Below, piece after piece: positions 35,122 through 46,153 of a stretch of DNA of 64,000 bases. This DNA comes from Flaveria trinervia. Lineage: Eukaryota; Streptophyta; Magnoliopsida; Asterales; Asteraceae. The stretch spans positions 44,800,288 to 44,864,287 of the forward strand of contig CM046457.1 of assembly GCA_025506515.1 (NCBI GenBank), read 5' to 3'. Position 1 is the stretch's first letter. The number at the start of each line of letters is the position of its first letter. Both the position numbers and the translations under genes were made by a program. The notes under the pieces were generated by a model that was not told where the DNA came from, did not search any database, and was given only the letters and a program-made list of their open reading frames with translations.

Positions 35122-35394
35122 CTTCTTTACCTTTTTTCCGTCAGTCATACCGCCTAAGGTAAGTTTGACACAATCCGCACCTATAGGGATGCTATATCCT
35201 GTCTCTATCGACTCCCACAGATTAGGATCTACTCCATTTAAGTTAATCTCAAACGTTTGCTTCCATTATGGATAATCATCTAACGTTGTTAGCTTAGGGG
35301 GCTTGTTATGATTTCCCACTTTATTTTCTAGAAGCAATAAATTTTGAATCCTAGAATCCCTTCCTGCGGTGAACGCTGAATATTGATCCTCCAT
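35122..35394 (-). pseudogene. gag N-terminus of element C
   Basis: ATG at 35394 gives MEDQYSAFTAGRDSRIQNLL, then KPPKLTTLDDYP, an in-frame TAA, then WKQTFEINLNGVDPNLW. This is the start of a copia UBN2-type Gag (a Pro-Lys-Leu, Trp-Lys pattern). It is cut off at 35122 where B's LTR begins, so about 90 codons remain. Confidence 0.8.
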
Positions 35395-35876
35395 TACTGT
35401 TGACTTTGGTCTTTAGTTTTACTTGTGCGAATGAAGGTATGCGATTGGACAATTCGTGCAATTGACCAATGCAGATGGCTCAGACGTGCGAATGAACCAA
35501 TGCGGATGGCTCACTCGTGCGAATGGACAGGTGCGAATGAACAGTACGAATAGACAGTTTTGTCGTACGAATGGATGTACGAATGAGTCCAATCGTGCAT
35601 ATGAGGGATGCGTATGAATTCAGTCGTGCGATTGAGTCAATCATGTGATTGAGGCTGCTGAATCTTGAGAATTCGAAGGTTTAAGGTATTTTGACGCAAA
35701 AACACGAGTTTTTCAAGAACCCTAATTGTCATATGCCGGAAAAACATTAACTTTACGACCTGGAGACGTCCAAAACAACGTTTGACACAAAAGGTTTGTG
35801 TTTTTGCGTGAAAAACAATTTTTATATTAAAATTGATTGAATCACACGTAAATCAAGAGCCAAGGCTCTTATACCA
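35395..35876 (-). other. Leader and PBS of element C
   Basis: PBS at 35864-35876 (minus TGGTATAAGAGCC, one mismatch from the iMet form). 35430-35650 has a field of GTGCGAATGA and CGTACGAATG units, related to the palindromes of its LTR. No ORF. Confidence 0.7.
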
Positions 35877-35878
35877 CT

Positions 35879-36630
35879 TGTTAGGGGACCGTGTACTGGA
35901 TGGAGTACTAACTGATTCACGTGTATACCGAATCAAATAGTGCAGAATCCTATTTCATTGGTAATCCAATCAGTGAGAATGTTAACCCGATCGATATAAG
36001 ATTAATCTAAACATTAAGAACGAATAAGAATCGATCAAGAATGATCTATGAACTTAGACTGGCTTTCTTGGGCGTTCTGGACGGCTAGGGTACGTGTAGG
36101 AGTCGAATTCTTCAAAAAGTTTCGTTTTTCCACGAATTAAGTGGTATTTATAGGTTAGGGTTACTCATTCGTGCGACTGAACCATTAGCATGGTTCAGTC
36201 GTGCGACTGAGTCATGTGGTTGATCCATTTGCACGACTGAGTGTTCAGTCATGTGTATGAGTCAATCTCATATCACAATTGTGCGACTGATCCAGTCTCC
36301 TAGTTCAGTCGTGCGACTGGTTCATTAGCATGAAGTTGCTCATGCGTATGGTCCATTAGCATGGGCCATTCGCATGAGAACTTCATATGACTAAGTTTGA
36401 ATATGTTTCACAATCATTACTTGACTTAGATCTATTCAAACAACCACAAACCTATATAGTTAGTTCAATATGCGTTAATAGATGATAAACATTAAATCAT
36501 ACACTGAAACATTAAATATTAAGATCAATAACCACATAATACGTTTCATTCAACTCATATATTTCATTACATTAAGGACATGACAGACATATTACATTAA
36601 GACCGTAAACTAGGTACATATGGATCTACA
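35879..36630 (-). repeat. 5' LTR of element C (752 bp)
   Basis: Plus-strand edges TGTTAGGGGACCGTG and TGGATCTACA; in element orientation TGTAGATCCATATGTACC to CCCCTAACA. It resembles the G LTR (21065-21765). CAGTCGTGCGACTGA palindromes cluster at 36160-36390. It is flanked on the right by MULE exon sequence (gatag, 36631-36635, is the likely target-site copy). Confidence 0.85.
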
Positions 36631-37420
36631 GATAGGAAAAAGGTAATTATCTTCTTAAGTTTAGTGTTAAATAAATAAATAATTTCACTAATGTTTTCAT
36701 GTAATTTGTTTTAGGGAATAATACATGCATTGAAGAAGGTTCTCCCAACTACTGATCGCAGGTATTGCTTGAGACACTTACATGTGAATATGAAATCTAA
36801 ATGGAGAGGGCATATGTACAAGGACTTGTTGTAGAAGTGTGTAAGTGCAACAACAGTCCCACAATTTGAAAAGGCAATGACAACAGTAAGAAAGCAAGAT
36901 GGTTCTTTGTATGGATGGTCAAAAAAATCCCCCAGAACACTAGATTAGAGTTTATTTAAATGGTAATATATGTTCTTAATAAGTAAATAAAATACATAAA
37001 TACTATTATTTAAGTATTTAAGTAGTTTGTTCTTTCTAATGTAATAACTATAGGAAGAGCAGTGTGTGATATACTACTAAATAATATTTTGAGGACTTTA
37101 ACATGTAATTAATAGGAGGTAAGGATAGGCCTATAATTAGTTGCTTAGAATACATAAGGGAATATACGATGAAAAGGATTGTTGGAGTCCACAAGTTGAT
37201 TGCCAAGTATGAAGGACCATTAACACCATATGCAACATGGTTGGAGTAGAAAATTTTTAGCTTAGTGGAACTTGGTTAGATTAAGTGATGGTTGACTTGG
37301 GGAAAAAACATGTTCATGTAGGAAATGGGAGCTCACTGCATGCCTTGTAAACATATAGTGGCAGCCACATGTGTAATGCTTAATGAAAGGCTAATGCACC
37401 TAAAACATATCAAGTCAATC
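36631..37420 (+). pseudogene. Mutator-like (MULE) transposase fragment with SWIM zinc finger
   Basis: Exon pieces: 36631-36642 (DRKK), intron 36643-36714 (GT...AG), 36715-36962 (GIIHALKKVLP, RRYCLRHLHVN, SATTVPQFEKAM), intron 36963-37053, then 37054 onward (FEDFNM, DRPIISCLEYIREYTMKRI, GPLTPYATW). The end has MPCKHIVAATCVMLNE, the SWIM-type C-x-H. CRHLH and 'QFE..M' are standard in the MULE transposase domain. Stops (in place of Trp and others) and a frame change after the second intron show it is dead. The N-terminal part is missing because C inserted here. Confidence 0.85.
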
Positions 37421-37750
37421 TGGTATGCATGCACTCAGTGCAAAGTAGAAGTTGCTTCGGAAGTTTTACACCCTGCATCGAAATATTCTAAGTGTAAAAT
37501 CTTCTAAATCCAAGACCAATATCTTCCGAAGTTAAAAGTGAAGTCTTCCAAAGCTTCAAAGACAAAATATTTCAAAGCCAATTGAGTGAAGACAGATTTC
37601 TTCTGAAGACTTTGAAGAACATGCTTTCTCTGAAGTACTTTCCATAAAGTTGACCAACTTTCCGCTGCAACTTTGAAGACTCACCAACTTATACAAGTTG
37701 GTGTATGTCCATGCTTTTTATACTACACGTTGAGGTTTTGAGTCTATAAC
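37420..37750 (-). repeat. Repeat K, copy 2 (inverted relative to copy 1)
   Basis: Reverse complement aligns with 21955-22235, including CCAACTTRTAYAAGTTGG. It follows the MULE fragment and ends exactly at the edge of the orphan LTR (37751). Confidence 0.6.
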
Positions 37751-38609
37751 TGTAAAGATTAGTGATCTACGTTTGATTGATTTGAGAGTATAGCAGCGGA
37801 AAACAAACAATGAATTAGCCAATTCACAAGAACACAAAAGATATCCAAGGTAAGAACAAACGGTTATAGAAGAGAGAATTCTGCAAAATATATTTCATTC
37901 ACTATTCGCTTTCATGGTAACAGAATGTCACACATACAATTAGGTCAACACCTCTTATATAAGAGATGTGACGTCTGCTGATGTCACTTGATAGTGACAT
38001 CTAACAGAATTTATTCAAACTACTGATAGTTAACACAACTACTGAAGATGTCAAACAGCTGACATCTTCTTACAAAAATACTAAGTGTTAACTATCACTA
38101 CAATTACTGAAAAGAAACTACTAAAACTACAACGACTGAAGAACATGCTCTTCAGTCGTTTTACAAATACTGAAACAAAAAGAAACTACTGAAAGGAAAC
38201 CATCACAACAACTGAAGAATGCTTCTTCAGCTGTTGTAACAAACTCTGAAGGCCTCAGTACTTGTACATGAACTTCAGTTGTTGTTATCAGCTGATGTCT
38301 TCAGTCTTTGTACTTTAGCTGTTGATCTTCAGTACTTTGTTCTTCAGCTGTTGATCTTCAGACTTTGGTCTTCAGCTGTTGAAGTCTTCAGTACTTTAGT
38401 CTTCAGCTGTTGAAGTCTTAGTACTTTAGTCTTCAGCTGTTGATCTTCAGACTTTGGTCTTCAGATGTTAAAGTCTTTAGTACTTTAGTCTTCAGCTGTT
38501 GATCTTCAGACTTTGTTACAACAGCTGATCAAGTCTTCAGCAGTTGTTGTGATGTCTGTAGGACTTAGAGGTTTTTCTGATCAGGAACATTGGTTCTTTT
38601 GATCCAACA
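37751..38609 (-). repeat. Orphan B-family LTR (859 bp)
   Basis: Left edge TGTAAAGATTAGTGATC (mutated TGTTAGGATC), right edge TTTTGATCCAACA. TATA at 37954-37962, bZIP-like motif 37969-37988, hairpin 38131-38160. No PBS on its left: repeat K abuts it. The right flank aacta matches the left flank of the B 3' LTR at 22864-22868. Confidence 0.9.
38131..38160 (-). other. U3 hairpin, orphan LTR
   Basis: AACGACTGAAGA, six bases, TCTTCAGTCGTT; perfect 12-bp stem, same as B. Confidence 0.7.
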
Positions 38610-38821
38610 AACTACACTCAAAATCTCTAGAATAAGATAATGTAATATGAACCAAAAGAGGGACAAAATTTTACTTGAATTCTCTACAAAACTTTTATTA
38701 ATGGTAATTGTATACATGGAAAGAAACTGACCATAAGTTAAATACACATAAAGCATAACTGATACTCTAACTACTTCAACTAAACAATGACTTAAAAGAA
38801 ACATTCACATAAGAACATATG
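38610..38821 (-). repeat. Middle part of the LTR of element D
   Basis: AT-rich, no ORF. It continues from 22868 if the B block (with one aacta copy) is removed, and runs to the atatg (38817-38821) where element E was inserted. Continuity is deduced from the two target-site duplications, not from a second D LTR. Confidence 0.5.
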
Positions 38822-39442
38822 TATTGCAGCGGAATTCGAACAATGAATTAAACAATTCACAAGAACACAATTGATATTCAATGTAACAGTAAACGGTTAT
38901 AGAAAGAGAGAATTCTGCAAAAGAAATATTTCATTCATATGCTTTCGTGGTGGCTCAATGTCACACGTTACAACTAGATCAACATTCCTTATATAGGAAA
39001 TGTGACGTCTGCTGATGTCACTTGATAGTGACATCTAACAGAATTATTCAAACTATTGAAACTATGCAAACTACTGAGAATGTTCTCAACTACTGGTTAC
39101 ATCTCAGAGAATGCTTAAGTACAAAAACATAAAACTACAGAACTACAACTACTGAAAATATAACTACTGAAAAGTAAATTTCAAGTACTGAAAGGAAACC
39201 ATCACAACTACTAAAGTTAATTACTTCAGCTATTGTGACAACTACTGATCACTTTGGTCTTCAGTCTTTATTCTTCAGTACTTTACTTTCAGACTTTGTC
39301 TTCAGCTGATGGCTTCAGACTATGTCTTCAGACCTTGTAATCAGCTGATGTCTTCAGCTGTTGTGATCTTCTTCAGAAGTTGTAATGTCTATGGGACTTA
39401 GAGGTTTTTCTGATCAGGCTCATTGGTTCTTTTGGTCCAACA
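38822..39442 (-). repeat. 3' LTR of element E, truncated (621 bp)
   Basis: The inner edge TTTTGGTCCAACA at 39442 is intact, next to the PPT. The outer edge starts at TATTGCAGCGGAATTCG, lacking the first 38 bases seen in the complete end at 62762-62799. TATA near 38988-38996, bZIP-like motif 39002-39021. Confidence 0.88.
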
Positions 39443-39598
39443 AACTCCCCCTGAACCAATGCAGCCAAAACCTCTAAACTTATTGATGATCCCACTTATT
39501 CTTGGCAGAAACACCCTCTTGATCAGCTTCAGAGGTAATCAGTTAAGCACAGGCCGGGAAAAGGTTTCTAATCTTTTGATTGGCTAAGTATGGAAGGG

Positions 39599-39630
39599 AA
39601 CTCTGTCTTGGGGATACTGGACACAGAGTC
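39599..39630 (-). other. Conserved hairpin between ORF3 and PPT (element E)
   Basis: Element strand GACTCTGT and ACAGAGTT: 8 pairs with a G-T wobble at the base; the loop has GTCCAGTATCCCCAAG. Confidence 0.6.
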
Positions 39631-39648
39631 TTTTCCTAACCATGAAAC

Positions 39649-42600
39649 CTAATTCCCATTAATGAGTCTGTAAGACTCACTAGCATAGGCCTCAAGGAGA
39701 ACAACTTGTTCCTCCTTGGTGAGTTCTTCTGCTTCTCCCTCGAAGAAGAACTCTGGGCCATAATACTTAGACTGGTATCTCACTGTCTTTCCATTTTTCA
39801 ACTCCATAGTTGTTATCTCTCTGTAAGCAAATTCATCAGGGTGAGAGCCTTCAAGCAACAACCGAAGTTCACTCTTTTGAAGATCTTCAAGTCTTTTGTA
39901 TAACAACCCCTTCTTGATCATTTTGTTCTCAAGAATAGATTGAGGGGTTGTCTTGGAGTTGTGAGCTCTCTTGAATTCTTCAATGATTTCCCAGGGTGAG
40001 ACTACCATGGCCAACGTAATTGCAGCATTCAAGGTCTTCTTCACTTGGCCATGATATCTACTTGGTATATTCTTCTTATGAATTCTAGAACTTACCCTGG
40101 GGTCTGGCCAGATCCACACTCTTTCTCTTTAATGTTGAAAAGTATGTCTAAGAGTGTACAGCCTCAGAGCCTGTTTCTTCATTTCTTGAATGGATGAGGA
40201 CTGTGGGAAATCCTTGTCAACCATCTTGAGAAGCTGCTCATCGTGCTGCTTCTGCTGTTCTGCTTCTTCAATCTTTACCTTCACCATCTGCATTTGCAAG
40301 TCAGGTGTAATCACTTGTTGACTTCTGTGCTCAGGTGTTTTAAGGTTGAGAACAACAGAGATTGGCAGACAATCTTCATTATCATCCTCTTCTTCATCTT
40401 CTTCTACCCTTAACACCCTTCTCCTCCTTCTGGGTGTATCACTGGGTAAGGTTTGAGGTGGTTTTTGGGGTAAAGGAATTGGTTTTGTGGGTTGAGTTGT
40501 GGGTGGCTTTGGTTTAGGGGTAGATTTGAGAGATTGTAGAGATAAGGGTTGTGTTTGAGTGGGAGTGTGAGAAGACTGACTAGCATTTTGGTGGTGAGTT
40601 TGGCTTTGGAGAGCTTTGCCATTTCAGTTCTCTTCCCTGCACCTGCTTCATCCAGTGCTTCGATGATCAACCCTTTATTATAGCCTCCAGCAGAGCAGAT
40701 TTTCTTGGTTATCTCCAAGATACTGTCTCTGGACCAGGCCTTTATCTCTATCAATGATCTTCCAAGGTATTTGGTAATGAATCTGATCATTATCTCCAAT
40801 CTTTCCCTTTCCAACACACTATAACTAGCCCATCTAGCTTGAATCTCTTCTATTTCCAGCCTTCTGATCTCAGTGTCTAGTGTGGCTGTGTCATGACGTT
40901 GTCGAAAGAGCTGATCTATAATTTTATCCATGGATCTGCTGTGAGCTTCATTAGCATCTTTGACAAGATCTTCTAAGGATTTATCTTCATCAGCTTTTGA
41001 CTCAGCACTTTTCTTTCTTTTATATGTGATCAGCTGATCTTCCTTCTCTTTATCTATGATCAGCTATTCTAAGATCAGTTCTTTCTCCACCTCCTTCTCT
41101 TTTGCAGGTTCTTTCTCATCATCAACTCCTTTTCTTTTCTTTTCTTTCACTGCCTTAGACTTGAAGTCTCCCCCTTTTTTGTTGCATTGGGATCAGGAGC
41201 TTGAAAGGCAGAAAGAGATTTGTGAACAGCATCATCAATGAGGTTTGTAGATTTGAGGAGATCCTCTCATCAATGGCTTTATGCACTATGTCAGTGATGA
41301 TGGGAGTGATGAGAGGTAAGGAGTTTTGAAAGATAGCAACCATCTGCTCAGAGGGGTTCTATCCCTGAGAGGTGGTGCAAAAAGTAGTGGCTGGTGGCTC
41401 AGTTAAGTGTGTAGGCTCAGTGTTTGGTGAACCTTCAATTGAAGGTGCCATCTATGGGGTTTGTGGGGTACATGGACTTTGATCCTGAGACATTTTGGCT
41501 AGCAGCTCTTTGAGTCTGCTCACCTCAGTCTCTAGGATGGTATTATGGGCTAATACATCATAGAAAAAGCCAAGGTCATCATCAGTCTGTGCTGAATCAC
41601 CTGACCTCCTGATTGAATCAGGATGTACATGCTCTGAGTGTAGATCAGTAGAAGCATGTGCCCCTTCTTCTTGGTACTGGGGACTTCCTGCCTCAGGACT
41701 CCGTCCTTCATTGGCAGTTGCCTCTGGTAAGGTCTTATGGATGTTACCAACTTCATCCTGATCATTTGCTGAATCAGTAGAAGTGGCAGCCTTACCAGAT
41801 GTTCTAACTTCCGTTTCTACACTTGGAGATTGAACATTGTAACCCCTGTGCTGGGGTTATCAGAAGCATTTTGGTCCTCCCCCTCAATGGTTGAGGTATT
41901 CCCAGTGGTAAGTGGTTTCTGGGGAGGGGGGGTGAGGAATGCAACTAACTCAGCACTTTAGCAACTATCAGTGTTGGGCTTTGAGGGGCGGTTGCATGTG
42001 GAGATTGGTCCGAAGCAGATTGCACCCGGGGTGAGAGGTGCTCTTCAATGGTAACCCTCTCAATTAAGATAGGTTCCAGAAATGTGGGATCCCCAATTGT
42101 GGTTGCAACAGGATCTTGTTGAGAGGATACCTATGCGGCTTCAGCAGGTTGAGTCTTGGACATAACTGGGGGGTTAAAACCAGTATGTATTTCCTGTGTT
42201 TGTGGTACAGGGGCATCCTCAGGGGACTCATCTCCCTGAGTAGCCTTTTTGGGATTTTGGATTTGGGTTTGGTGGGGACTTTGGATCTGGAAGTGGAGGC
42301 TGTGGGTTCCCTCTGCTTGGGTTTTAGCATCCGGGCAGCCCCTTTTAGAGTAGGGTCTGAGTTATGTCTGGAGTATACCTCAGCTAAAACAGCTGGAGCA
42401 GGGACTCCAAGACCAACAAGGCCATCAGATTTTTATTAATTCAAAATTATGGCCATCAGAAACCTGGGATAAAGTAGCCATCTGTTTGCCATAGGTTTCT
42501 GAGCTAGATCATTTAGTTCCATGGACACTATCTCAGAAAAATTTAGATTTTGGCGTTCAAGGATAGTGTACAATACCTGTTGCCATCGGGAAGATATCTG

Positions 42601-43061
42601 ATCCCAAGAAGATGTCTTTGCTGCAAGGCAGACATTCACCATATGAAAGATAAGTCGTTCAGCATCATGGAAGTGCTTTCTAAGTATGGTTGTAGCACTT
42701 AAGTCGCCTTCATACCCGTTATTGATGAAAGACATATCAGTGGTGCCTTTCGGGTATTCTTTAACATAGGTGCCATCATGCAATTTAGGGTTTTGCGAAT
42801 GATGTCGGGGGTGATGAGCACCTGTTTCTGGTTCACCAATGACTGGAGAGTGAATTGGCTATCATTCTCACCAGTTATTACAGAGACGTTGGTCCAGAAT
42901 TGAGTTAAGGAATCAGGGTATATGGTAGGATTCAGAAGAAAGGCTGTTCGGTATTGGGAATCCACCATAAGATCGATGGAATTGTCAAACTTGTTCCGGA
43001 AAGCTGATTTCGAAAGGTAGGCAACACAGTTGTGTCGGGGTTTGAGTTTCATGGTCGCCAT
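39649..43061 (-). pseudogene. ORF3 of element E, broken but readable
   Basis: ATG at 43061 begins MATMKLKPRHNCVAYL. 43061-42699 is clean (TQFWTNVSVIT, ITPDIIRKTLN). 42783-42436 has KTSSWDQISSRWQQVLYTI and ANRWLLYPRFLMAII. 42330-42064 basic Pro-rich. 41765-41550 is a shadow frame of the zipper helix. 41343-41155 has PLITPIITDIVHKAIDERI. 40931-40410 is 173 aa of the central helical domain (MDKIIDQLFRQRHD, EIKAWSRDSILEITKKIC). 40119-39649 is a clean 156-aa C-terminal domain (IWPDPRVSSRIHKK, LLEGSHPDEFAYREITT, SYRLINGN stop). This is the best view of the C-terminal domain in the window. Confidence 0.87.
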
Positions 43062-43118
43062 TGTTGAGAGAGAAAAGGTTTGAAAAACGGCTAATGAAAT
43101 GTTTGGCTATAAGTGCAG

Positions 43119-43130
43119 GTATTTATAGGT
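43119..43130 (-). promoter_or_regulatory. TATA box upstream of ORF3 (element E)
   Basis: Minus ACCTATAAATACC, about 60 bases before the ORF3 ATG at 43061; matches B. Confidence 0.6.
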
Positions 43131-43136
43131 TAAGAA

Positions 43137-43677
43137 AAGGCTGAAAAGAAAACGATTGAAAGTGTAGGTGTTGGCATCAGTTGTTATGAAAACAACTGAA
43201 GACTTGGTTTTAACTATCAGATGTTTGAAAACAACTAAAGACTTGGTTTTAGTCATCAGTAGTTGTGAAACTACTAAAACCTTGGTTTTGTCTTCAGCTG
43301 TTGTAAACAATTGAGGACTTGGTATTAGTCATCAGTAGTTGTGAAACTACTAAAGACATGGTTTTGCCATCAGCTGTTTAGGGTGAAACAACAGTTTGTG
43401 GAAACAACTGAAGAGAAAATTCTCATCAGTAGTTTTCGTCAATTCTTAGCTTTTCAGCTATTTCATACTGTCCTCAACACTTACTCATTAGACTTTTTAG
43501 CTGTTTTTAGTTGTTTCATAGGACATCAGTACTTATCTATTTTGCTGACATCAGTAGTTATAACTACATCAATAGTTGTAACTGCATGAGTTTCTTTTAA
43601 CAGAACCAGTACATATTTGTGACATGGTTACTAATGATCATCAGTACTTGTTTACTGAGATCAACAGTAGTTATCAC
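43137..43677 (-). repeat. Palindromic repeat spacer between pol and ORF3 (element E)
   Basis: CATCAGTAGTTGTGAAACTAC and CAGCTGTTGTAAACAATTG units, as in A and B; shorter by about 100 bases. No ORF. Confidence 0.85.
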
Positions 43678-45147
43678 TTATTCTAATTGCAGCATACCAA
43701 GCCTTAACACAAGGTTTTGGAAAGTTGAACTATCCAAGGCTTAGTAAATATATCTGCAAGCTCATCAGCACTAGGCACAAACTTTGGATCAATCAGACCT
43801 TTTTCAAAACAATCCCTAATAAAATGGTGTCTGATCTCTATATGTTTGGTCCTAGAGTGCTGGACTGGATTCTTGACAATACACAGAGCTGAAGCACTAT
43901 CCATTAATAATGGAGTCTTAGCCGCTGTAATGCCATAATCCAATAATTGGTTTTAAAGCCAGAGTACCTGAGATGTACAACTTGCAGCAGCAATGTACTC
44001 TGCTTCAGCAGTGGATGTAGCAACAGATGTTTGTTTCTTACTCTGCCAAGAAATCAATAGTTGCCTAGGAATTAACATCCACCGACTTTCTGGTTAACTT
44101 ACACCCTGCATAGTCACTATCTGAAAAAGCAACTAATTTGCAAGAGTGTCCGGTGGAATACCATAGACCTAGAGATTGAGTACCTTGCAGATATCTAAAA
44201 ATCCTCTTGACTGCAATCAAATGAGATTCTTTAGGAGCAGCTTGAAATCTAGCACAAACACAAGTTGCAAACATGATATCTGGTCTAGAAGCTGTTAAGT
44301 ACATCAAGGACCCAATCATACATCTGTAAAGTGTTTCATCAACAACTTTACCTTTTTGATCTGCATCCAGTTGTGTGGTGTTGCACATGGGAGTAGAACA
44401 GGGCTTACAATTTTGTAAATCAAACTTATTCAAAAGTTCTTTGTATATTTTGGTTGATGAATAAAGGTTCCATCAGCCTTTTGTTTGATTTGCAAGCCTA
44501 GAAAGAACTGTAGATCTCCCATTGCACTTATTTCAAACTTTTGTTTCATTAAACTTGTAAAATCATCACACAACGGGGATCAGAGGATGCAAAAATAATA
44601 TCATCAACATAACTTTGAACAAGTAGCTTATGCTGATCCACTTTCTTAATAAACAATGTTTTATCTATGGAGCCTCTAGTGAAATTATTTTTAAGAAGAA
44701 AATTTGAAAGTGTTTCATACCAGGCTCTAGGAGCTTGCTTCAACCCATAAAGAGCCTTATCAAGTTGATACACCCAATTAGGATGTTTATTGTCCTTAAA
44801 ACCTGTTGGTTGACACACATAAACCTCTTCTTTTATTTTACCATATAAAAATGCCCTTTTGACATCCATTTGAAAACTTTAAGATTATGGAATGTAGCAT
44901 AGGCTAAGAACAATCTAATTGCCTCTAGTCTGGCTACAGGGGCAAAGGTTTTATCATAATCAATACCTTCTTCTTGTGAAAACCCTTGTATAACCAGTCT
45001 AGCCTTGTTCTTGACAATAAGCCCATTTTCATCAGTTTTATTCCTAAACACCCATTTAGTGCCTATTGCACACTTACCTGGGGGTAGAGGAACCAGTTCC
45101 CACACTTGCTGCTTTTTGAACTGAAGTAGCTCAAGCTGCATGGCTTC
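43678..45147 (-). pseudogene. pol of element E, C-terminal part (RT and RNase H)
   Basis: 45141-44833 has VWELVPLPPGKCAIGTKW, KARLVIQGF and EGIDYDKTFAPVARL. 44869-44549 carries YGLKQAPRAWYETLS and SYVDDIIFASS (intact YVDD). 44433-44065 has the LYRCMIGSLMYLTASRPDI region. 43943-43704 ends RNase H (HIEIRHHFIRD, ADELADIFTKP); stop at 43678. The right edge at 45147 is the F insertion; the gcttc at 45143-45147 is repeated at 57437-57441. Confidence 0.93.
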
Positions 45148-45949
45148 TGTTGGACCAAAAGAACCAATGAGCCTGATCAGAGAAACCTCTAAGTCCCATA
45201 GGACATCACAACAGCTGAAGAAGACCTGATCAGCTGTTCTCTAAAGTCTGAAGAATACAACTGCTGAAGTATTTCTGAAGTACTGAAGACAAAGACTGAG
45301 ACAACAGCTGAAGATCTAAAGTCTGAAGACTTCACCAAGTACTGAAGACAAAGACTGAAGATCAACAGCTGAAGACAAAGTCTGATGTTCAAGTACTGAA
45401 GACATCAGCTGAAGTTAACAGCTGATGACAACAGCTGAAGAGGGCTTCTTCAGTTGTTGTGATGGTTTTTCTTCATCAGTAGTTTCTTTTCCTTTCAGTA
45501 GTTTGTTTACTTTTCAGTAGTTTTGTTTCCTTTTCAGTACTTGTAAACAACTGAAGAGGTTGTTCTTCAGTGTTGTAGTATCAGTAGTTTTATGTTTTTC
45601 AGTAGTTGTAAATAAGATGTTTAACACTTAGGAACATTTGTAGAAGATGTCAGTTGTTGACATCTTCAGTAGTTGTTAAACATTAGTAGTTATAAAACGG
45701 TTACATGTCACTTTCAAGTGACATCAGCCTACGTCATTCTTCCTTTATAAGGAAAGATGACTCACCTGTAATCGTGCCATTGAGGCCGACAATCTTAATG
45801 CAATATTCCTTTTGTCTGATATTTCTCTCTCTATAACAAAATTCCTTTATCGCTTTATATCAAATGTTCTTGCTTGAATTTGTCTAATTCTTAGCTATTC
45901 CGCTGCTATATCTGTTCAATCGATCAAACTAGAGGCTGAGATCCTAACA
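45148..45949 (+). repeat. 5' LTR of element F (802 bp)
   Basis: TGTTGGACCAAAAGAACC to GAGATCCTAACA. Contains GTGACATCAGCCTACGTCA (45718-45736) and TATA (CTTTATAAGG, about 45743-45750). The U3 hairpin (about 45548-45576) has lost one T in the return arm that is present in the 3' LTR. Confidence 0.95.
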
Positions 45950-45951
45950 AA

Positions 45952-45965
45952 TGTATCAGAGCAGG
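45952..45965 (+). other. Primer binding site, element F
   Basis: TGTATCAGAGCAGG: the iMet PBS with one G lost from TGGTATC. Confidence 0.85.
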
Positions 45966-46153
45966 TTATCATTATCGATCTAACAATTGATCATTGAAAC
46001 TGTTCAATCGCTCTAAGTTTGATCGAATTAGCAAATTCGCAAGGATCTGTTATAGAGATTGAGAGTGTATCGCTTCTGGCGTTTTATTTGAGGTTTTGTG
46101 TGGTTCTGAGCTAAATTTATTGTGATTTTACTTGAATCTGTCTGATTTCCACA

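Larger units (their letters stand above)
22869..38609 (-). mobile_element. Composite B block: element B plus pieces of C, a MULE, repeat K and an orphan LTR
   Basis: Both outer ends are exact LTR edges of the same family, flanked by the same 5 bases (aacta, 22864-22868 and 38610-38614), as for one insertion. Inside, element B (22869-35121) has its own PBS and a truncated 5' LTR. Then follow a C gag/leader/LTR piece (35122-36630), MULE exons (36631-37420) and repeat K (37420-37750), before a second full-length LTR (37751-38609). This is not a simple retrotransposon; see findings. Confidence 0.75.

Noticed and set aside
35122..37750. One captured cargo (Helitron or Pack-MULE) moved into B
   Set aside because: No Helitron ends or MULE terminal repeats at the borders; C's LTR and TSD-like gatag show the region was an ordinary MULE locus with a C insertion.
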